DNA from: Epinephelus fuscoguttatus
Lineage: Eukaryota > Chordata > Actinopteri > Perciformes > Serranidae
DNA length: 64,000 nucleotides
Assembly (NCBI RefSeq): GCF_011397635.1
Contig: NC_064753.1
Coordinates: 36,437,822-36,501,821, forward strand
Direction of reading: 5' to 3'
Shown: piece by piece, positions 57,490-64,000 of the stretch
Position numbering within the stretch: the first letter of the stretch is position 1
Layout: each line of letters starts with the position of its first letter
Program-made: the position numbers and the translations under genes
Notes under the pieces: model-generated
The model's database searches: none
What the model saw: only the letters and a program-made list of their open reading frames with translations
Told to the model about the DNA's origin: nothing

Positions 57490-58195
57490 CAAGACACTAC
57501 AGAGCAACCATGTTCAGAGCCTAAAAAATGCCATAAAATATTGACAGGTCACTACAAAACACGTTTGTTTGGAGCTTAAAAACCTAGTAAAACACAGCGA
57601 TGGATCACTTTAAAACACTTATGTTTGGAGCCTAAAAGGATGCTGGAAATTCATTGACAGGTGGTTAAGAAACACTCACGTCTGGAGTCTAAAAAACAGC
57701 TGGAAATACACTGACAGGCTGCTACAAAACCACGCATTTGGAGCCTAAAAAGCAACTGGAAAAATACTTATGGGTTCCTACAAAACACCCATGTTTGGAG
57801 CCTAAAAATCCTCTGAAAAAACACTGATGGATTACTATAAAACACTCATGTCTGGAGCCTAAAAAATAGCTGGAAATACACTGACAGATAGCTTCAAAAC
57901 GCCCATGTTTGGAGCCCAAAAAGCTGCTGGAAAACACTGATGGCTTACTGCAAATCCTGTGGTGAAGTGGAGGATATAAGCAGGTATACAGCGTACCCAC
58001 CTCTTTTTTTTTTGGCTTTCTTAAGTATATCCACCCGTCAGACAAAAAGCCATCTTATTATGGGAGAGTATACCCACTTTCTCCTAGGTAACCTATCTAT
58101 CTACCTAGGAGTACACCTACCACATCAACTACCACTACGTCACTGTACAAACACTCAGGTTTGGAGCCTCAAAGCAGCTGGAAACACAGCAATGA
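57490..58195. repeat. Minisatellite, about nine ~60-bp units, split by ~190 bp
   Basis: Units carry TTTGGAGCCTAAAA (or TCTGGAG) then AGCTGGAAA..ACTGA..GG then TACAAAACACTCA. Anchors recur every 57-62 bp from about 57511 to 57908, and one more unit sits at about 58160 after an insertion at 57960-58140. A minus-strand frame reads it as repeated FLGSKHG peptides, which follow from a unit length divisible by three. Confidence 0.88.
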
Positions 58196-58299
58196 CTCGC
58201 TCAAACACAACCAGTTTTGTTGCCTGTTGGTCTTGGATAGTGCTCTCCAGTGGTCTGAAACTCTGTTCAGGCAAGAAACCAACATCTGATGGAGTAGAG

Positions 58300-59420
58300 G
58301 CATTAAATCAGGGTAAAATTAAGATATAACCATCATCAATAGAGCCTTACATACAATAGATACAATGAATAAACAGAAATGTGTGACTTTCAGAGGAGAA
58401 AGCTACTCGAGTTCAATGACCTGCTGTTAAACCCAGATGAAAACAACAGACAAACACGCACACTCTCAGCCTCTCGTAAGGCCCAAGTTTGTCATCTGCC
58501 CTCACTTCAGCCTCCACATCAACTTCCACTAATGTTCACAAGTGTAATTACACACACACACACACAGACACAGACACACACACAACATAACCAAGTCATC
58601 ACATGCCAGGACAATCTGCTCCTCATTTGCTGTTTCCTCTTTTCAACCAGACACTCCTCACACTCACACTGGTCAAACAGTATGGTTAACAGGCATTCTC
58701 TCCCTCTCTCAGTCTCTTTCTCACCCTCTGCGTGCACATTTATGTCATTGTTTGTCGGTTTTTCCTATTTGCCTCGAGCATCCAGCAAATGCGCAATCAC
58801 CATGAGATCAACAGCGAACAGGAAAGTAAACATCATGTTCAGTTTCAAAGCGCTCCTCTCTCTGTGGCTTGATTTAATGATGCTGTAGTGACATCACACC
58901 CCTGTAGGTGAATTATGAAGACACATTTACACACACACTGACACAGACACTCACTTTTTCTCCTAAAGCGTCTCCAGATAACACAGCAGCTATAATTCCT
59001 CCCTGGCTGGCTTTGGAGACTCTGATCCTGGTACGCTGGTTCCACCATCTTGTCTCATCTCAACAGGTTCACCCACAGCTGTAAGCCCACCATCAGCTCC
59101 TCTGACACTGGGCATCTTAGTATGGACCACCTCCCTGACCTGCAGTCACCCACTGGTGGACAAGGACACATATTTTAAATATACCAAAGACAAAACCACA
59201 AATGTCACACATACACACACTATATGCTGAGCATGTTCACCATTTCTATTTTCACCTCTGTTTGTTGAGGTCATACAGATGTGTTTGTTTTTGTATTTGT
59301 ATTAAAAACCCAGAGGTGGGATGGGTTTTATTAGGCATGTATGTGGCGTGGCACAAGATAAGATTATTCCACTTGTGTAGCAGTTGCAGTCCACAGTAGG
59401 AAACCGTACAAATATATATA
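58300..59420. other. Gene-free interval
   Basis: A short (AC)n lies near 58552-58582. The plus-strand frame 58379-58888 runs through it and has no recognised domain. Confidence 0.35.
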
Positions 59421-60290
59421 TACTCACCAGCCACTTTATTAGGTACACCTTGTTAGTACCAGGTTGGACCCCTTTTGCCTTCAGAACTGCCTTAATTCTT
59501 GGTGGCATAGATTCAACAAGGTGCTGGAAACATTCCTCAGAGATTTTGATCCTCCACATCCCAAAGGTGCTCTATTGGACTGAGATCTGATGACTGTGGA
59601 GGCCATTGGAGTTATCCTGCTGGAAGTAGCCATCAGAAGATGGGTACACTGTGGTCATAAAGGGATGGACACGGTCAGCAACAATACTCAGGTAGGCTGT
59701 GGTGTTTAAACCATGCTCAGTTGGTACTAAGGGGCCCAAAGTGTGCCAAGAAAATATCCCCCACACCATTACACCACCACCACCAGCCTGAACCGTTGAT
59801 ACAAGGCAGGATGGATCCATGCTTTCATGTTGTTTACACCAAATTCTGACCCTACCATCTGAATGTTGCAGCAGAAATCCAGACTCATCAGACCAAGCAA
59901 CGTTTTTCCAATCTTATATTGTCTAGTTTTAGCTGACAGGAGTGGCACCCAACCCAACCCCAAGGTTCAACATGTTGTTGGTTGGTTCAGAGATGGTCTT
60001 CTGCATACTTTGATTGTAATGAGTGGTTATTTGAGTTAATGTTGCCTTTCTATCATCTTGAACCAGTCTGGCCATTCTCCTCTGACCTCTGGCATCAACA
60101 AGGCATTTTTGCCTCAGCAGATATTTTCTCTTTTTCAGACCACCCTCTGTAAACCCTAGAGATGGCTGTGCATGAAAATCCCAGTAGATCAGCACTTTCT
60201 GAGCCCATCTGGCACCAACAGCCATGCCATGTTCAACATCACTTAAATCACCTTTCTTCACCTTTCTTCACCTAAATGTATTGAGTTGCT
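59421..60290 (-). mobile_element. Tc1-like transposon relic, third family, minus strand
   Basis: The left terminus CTCACCAGCCACTTTATTAG, followed by GTACACCTTGTTAGTACC, is the end of a very common fish Tc1 family and abuts a TA-rich tract. On the minus strand are transposase segments with GGGGVMVWGIFSWHTLGPLV, DGYFQQDNS, and upstream RRMARLVQDDRKATLTQIT (helix-turn-helix). Internal deletions remove several blocks and the right terminus is missing. Confidence 0.88.
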
Positions 60291-61429
60291 GCCACATGAT
60301 TATATATAAATACAGCTTTCCACCAGAGAAACCATTGCACCCCACTTTTCATGAGCTAGAGAGATAAATGAAATGAAACAAAAGATAAGCACATTACACA
60401 AATCTATGTTATCCTTTGAAAAATGTTCAGCAGCGTTATGCAGAAGCAGGATTTATAGGGCTGCTTTATGCAAAACATCAGTCTGGATTTGGCCTCTGAA
60501 TAGAATAAAACCATAAATAATTATTTGTCATAAAAATCACTATTTAAGGAGCAAAAAAATGTAAGCTGATTTCAGGTGGAGATTCAGAACGAACTGTATG
60601 ACATAAAATGTAGTTTAACAGCTTCTGCTTCTCCTCTAGGCCAGCTGGAAATTTCCACTCTCATGCTTTGCTTTAATGCAGCTGATTATTCATCTGTGGC
60701 TGTTCATCATGCTGTTTGGTTTCCTTTATAGCTGTGTGCTGATTATTCGCTGTCAGGGATCTACTGGATATAGACATATTAAACATGCAGAGTACAACAG
60801 AGAATAAACCAGAGGCAACACAGATCTGTGCAGCGATTGAAATGATTTCAATCAGTGGTTTAAATTAAATCTAATATATGTGATAACTTGAAAAGAAGAT
60901 GCCAGTTTGGGAACATAAAGACTTGATAAATATGGACAATGTGTTTAAAAAAACTTTGATGATGCTGATACCAAGTACAGTCTGACAGATGAAAGGGTGG
61001 GTACATCTGCGTACTTTTGTGCATTTTTAATTGAAAAGTTATAGAGCTGATTCCTCCACCCCTCACACACGCTATTCACTGACAGTATGACCATGGAGAG
61101 TGAGCAAAGTGTTAGCTTGGAAGATTTGAGCGCGGAGGTGGAACACAGTGCTATTAAACTTTTATTTTATCAGGTGAAGACACATTGAGATTCAATATAA
61201 TACTGTATTTGTACTGTAAGAACACATTAATAGACCCACAGTCACTGTACAGTTAGATGATGGTTGGCACGTTCCTAATTTGGAGAGGCTAAACAATGTA
61301 GCCTGCTGTTGGGGAGACAATGTTAGTTTGGTTTCGCAAGTCACACAGTAACTTAAACTAACTCACCAATCAGTGGCAGTGGTAAATAGTCAACCTGGTT
61401 TCACTTAAAAGTCTCTATTCCGGCACTTG
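60291..61429. other. Gene-free interval
   Basis: No gene or repeat recognised. Confidence 0.3.
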
Positions 61430-61717
61430 GTCAGTGACTTCCGGTGTAAGACACATACAAAAAAGCTGTCCTTTAATGTTGGCATGATACACGGCCGGTT
61501 GCCATTATTGTTTAACAGCACCTGGTGGTGTCGGGGGAAAATGCTGCGGGACAGCAACGAAAGTTAAGGGGGTGAAAAGTCCAAGTAGGGTGGGTGGGAG
61601 TGGTGGCGGATGGGTCCAACAACCACCGACTTTCATCTGGCAGGCCAGTGTTTGCTTTCTGTTTGAATGTAAAGCTAATCCCAAATTTTTTTTTCCTAAA
61701 CCTAACTACGTGTATGT
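61430..61717. repeat. Dispersed repeat (CCTAAACCTAAC family)
   Basis: CCGGCACTTGG..GACTTCCGG at its start and TTTCCTAAACCTAACTACGT at its end. The end and GGATGGGTCCAACAA..CGACTTT are shared with about 17.77-17.94 kb. Confidence 0.5.
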
Positions 61718-62795
61718 ATGGGGTCAGATCAGTCTCATAATGAATGAACTCACGCAGGGTTTTTCACAAATGCACATGCTCTGGTTCACAGTTGTATTTC
61801 AGACTCACTAATGCACACGATCTGTTTCACAAATGTACACACTCTGGTTCACAAATATAATTTTTATGCAAACTTGTAATATAAATTCATAAATGCACAC
61901 GATCTGTTTCACAAATATAATTTTTATGGAAACTTGTAATATAAATTCGGAAATGCACATGCTCTGCTTCACAAATATTATTTTGAGGCACGCTTACAAA
62001 TAAAATTCACAGATCATGCAAATTGCTGAATGTGCATTTACAAACTGCTTCTCATTTGCGAACCTCTCTACATTTGTGAGAGAAATCAGTGTGGTGAATT
62101 TTGAGAATCCCCTGACGTTGCAGGTCAACTAACGTCACCATTGGCTTTATTATCCCCTCGTTGTAAATCATGCAATGTTATTGAATTATAATGAGTTGAA
62201 GTGTTCTGCTTAGCCAAGTAACATGTTTGAATGAACATAAACTATGAATACACCCTATGTAAGGAGCCATACGATTGGCTGGAAGTGAACACACCTGATG
62301 AATCTGTCAATCAGAATCATAAATTTGATTGACAGATTTATCAGCCAGTGATAATGTTCGTTGACCTGCGACATCAGAGGAGTCTCAAAATTCACCACAC
62401 AGATTTCTCTCACAAATGTAGAGAGGTTCACAAATGAGAAGCAGTTCGTAAATGCATATTCAGCGATTTGCATAATCTGTGAATTTATATTCCAAGTGTG
62501 CCTCAAAATAATATTTGTGAAGCAGAGCGTATGCATTTCTGAATTTATATTACAAGTTTGCATGAATTTTTTTATTTGTGAACCAGAGTGTGTGCATTTG
62601 CGAAACAGATCATGTGCATTTCCGAATTTATATTACAAGTTTGCATAAACATTATATTTATGAACCACAGCGTATGCATTTGCGAAACAGATTGTGTGCA
62701 GTAGTGAGTCCGAAATACAACTACGAACCAGAGCATGTGTATTCGTGAGAAACCCTGCGTGAGTTCATTCATTATGAGACTGATCTGACCCCATA
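61718..62795. repeat. Large fold-back element, ~1.08 kb
   Basis: The left arm (61718-62130) and right arm (62355-62795) are inverted copies: GGGGTCAGATCAGTCTCATA / TATGAGACTGATCTGACCCC at the ends, CTCTGGTTCACA, TTGTAATATAAATTC, CTCATTTG..CTCTCTACATTTGTGA and CACCA..GAATTTTGAGA inward. Inside each arm a ~60-bp word set (AATGCACA..GATCTGTTTCACAAAT) is itself repeated. The loop is about 220 bp. Confidence 0.85.
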
Positions 62796-62815
62796 TGTGT
62801 GTGTCGGTTAAACGT

Positions 62816-63800
62816 AACCATGTGCATTTGTTGTTGAGTGATAAAACCTCAATTCGCGGTGTTGTACTGACGTAGTGAGTGTATTTTGAAAGAGACTGTA
62901 TGCAAACAGTAAATTTCCTGTGAAAACAGAAGTGTATTTTGAAAGAAGACAAGTATGTAACAGGCAAAAGTTGACACGGTGTCCCAGAACGTCAACAACC
63001 AATGCACCCAGAGTACCTTGCACATCATATCTGGACGTAGAAAGTCCATGACCAAACGTCGATATGTGACGAGGTCGGAGTGAGAATGTGTTGCACTATT
63101 AATTCCGTGTTACTGTTTGTGTCAAAGCAGTCTGGTGGCTGTGGACAGGAGCAGCAGCAAAGCAGATTTTAGCCTCTTAAAACAAAGGACCACCTGAATT
63201 AATAAACATCAGTTTAAAATATGCTATATTAAGACTATTGTACAGCTTTACCTTGCTGTGAGACAGCCCTCTCTGACAGGCAACAGAAGCCATAACTGAT
63301 GCTCTCTTCAAAGCCACCAGACTACATTGACAGGAACAGTAATTTTACCTCCCAGCACACAGGGAGTTGCTGGTCTACTGCTGACTCCAGTTGATTTGTT
63401 ACTATGTGACTGATGTAGCATACAAAGCATAAAAAAGGTTTATATGTAAACTGTAAAAAAAAAAATCTGTGTAATATGGTAAAATACTGGTTGTGTTGGT
63501 TGCCAGAACTTCACCATCAAAAACAACACATTCTCACTCCGTCACATATTGGCGTTTGGTCATGGACTTTCCACGTCCACATACAATGTGCAAGGTTCCC
63601 TGTGTGTGTTGGTTTTTGACGTTCTGGGACGTTGCATCAAGTTCTGCCTGTTACATGCATTCGTCTTTCAAAATACACTTCTGTTTTCACAGGAAATTTA
63701 ACGTTTACATACAGTCTCTTTGAAAATACAGCACTTCATCGGTACAACACAGCGACTTGACATTTTTTTTTCCTTCAATAACAAACACACGTGGTTGAGT
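62816..63800. repeat. Second fold-back element, arms ~270 bp
   Basis: 62816-63094 is inverted at 63525-63790. Matching words include CCTGTGAAAACAGAAGTGTA, CAGAACGTCAA, GTCCATGACCAAACGTCGAT and GGAGTGAGAATGTGTTG. The loop of about 430 bp holds a weaker inner inverted pair (TCTGGTGGCT / AGCCACCAGA). The right flank CACGTGGTTGAGTTTAGGAA mirrors TTTCCTAAACCTAACTACGT at 61.69 kb. Confidence 0.8.
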
Positions 63801-64000
63801 TTAGGAAAAAAGAACAGGATTTGGCTTTATAATCTTCATCAGACTTTCAGCACCTTAGCTTTCCTCCTTGTCCTGTTGCGTTTTCCCCCCTAAAACATAA
63901 ACTTGCTCGAGGGAAATATGAATTTAAATCACTGAGGTAAAAAATGCAGGAAGTTGTATTTGTTTTTCGTATAAAATGTATATATACAGATGTGGAATTG
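63801..64000. other. Window end, nothing recognised
   Basis: Unassigned AT-rich sequence. Confidence 0.3.

Noticed and set aside
57722..58045. Minus-strand ORF with repeated FLGSKHG peptides
   Set aside because: It arises from the 60-bp minisatellite because the unit length is divisible by three; no start context or homologue.

Overview
This is a nuclear genomic window from a ray-finned fish, most likely a percomorph teleost. The basis is: vertebrate genes with GT-AG introns; L2-type, RTE/Rex3-type, Tc1-like, Harbinger, hAT-like and TTAA-target elements of the kinds that fill teleost genomes; a tRNA-derived SINE; and abundant CA/GT, TCTA and GATG microsatellites. Most of the 64 kb is non-coding and repeat-derived. 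Three real protein-coding genes are recognised.

Region by region. (1) 0.2-6 kb, plus strand: the 3' part of tgfbrap1 (VPS3-like endosomal tethering subunit), four certain exons plus an uncertain last one; its 5' exons lie left of the window. (2) 7.5-14.5 kb: a hAT-like non-autonomous element, a four-unit AT-rich satellite, a truncated L2 LINE on the minus strand and an older L2 relic. (3) 14.8-22.9 kb, plus strand: a complete four-exon bombesin-family receptor, best match grpr. (4) 23-34 kb: a GT microsatellite, a dispersed repeat carrying nuclear-receptor-type half sites, a TIR element abutting a TTAA-flanked element with a Myb/SANT-like coding exon, an RTE/Rex3 copy, a duplicated unit with tRNA-Arg-like relics next to a well-preserved tRNA-His-like sequence, and a 13-copy 38-bp array. 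(5) 34.8-39.6 kb, minus strand: vegfd, seven of its exons including the cystine-knot growth factor domain; the signal-peptide exon was not found. (6) 40-64 kb: no gene recognised. It holds SINEs, three Tc1-like relics, a TTAA element with a P2X7 C-terminal-domain-like fragment, an L2 LINE interrupted by a Harbinger deletion derivative with its TTA target duplication intact, a 60-bp minisatellite, and a nested set of large inverted repeats at the right edge.

The host genes do not form a pathway together: tgfbrap1 acts in endosomal trafficking, grpr in neuropeptide signalling and vegfd in (lymph)angiogenesis. GRPR and VEGFD lie in the same short-arm region of the human X chromosome, which supports both identifications. 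No undescribed multi-gene system is visible. The most unusual structure is a pair of long perfect palindromes, plus a third nearby, inside one Tc1-like copy at 44.7-45.1 kb; they look like scars of fold-back (hairpin-end) repair. Other notable points are the grpr intron architecture (microsatellite acceptor, GC donor, extra intron) and a shortened VEGF-D C-terminus.
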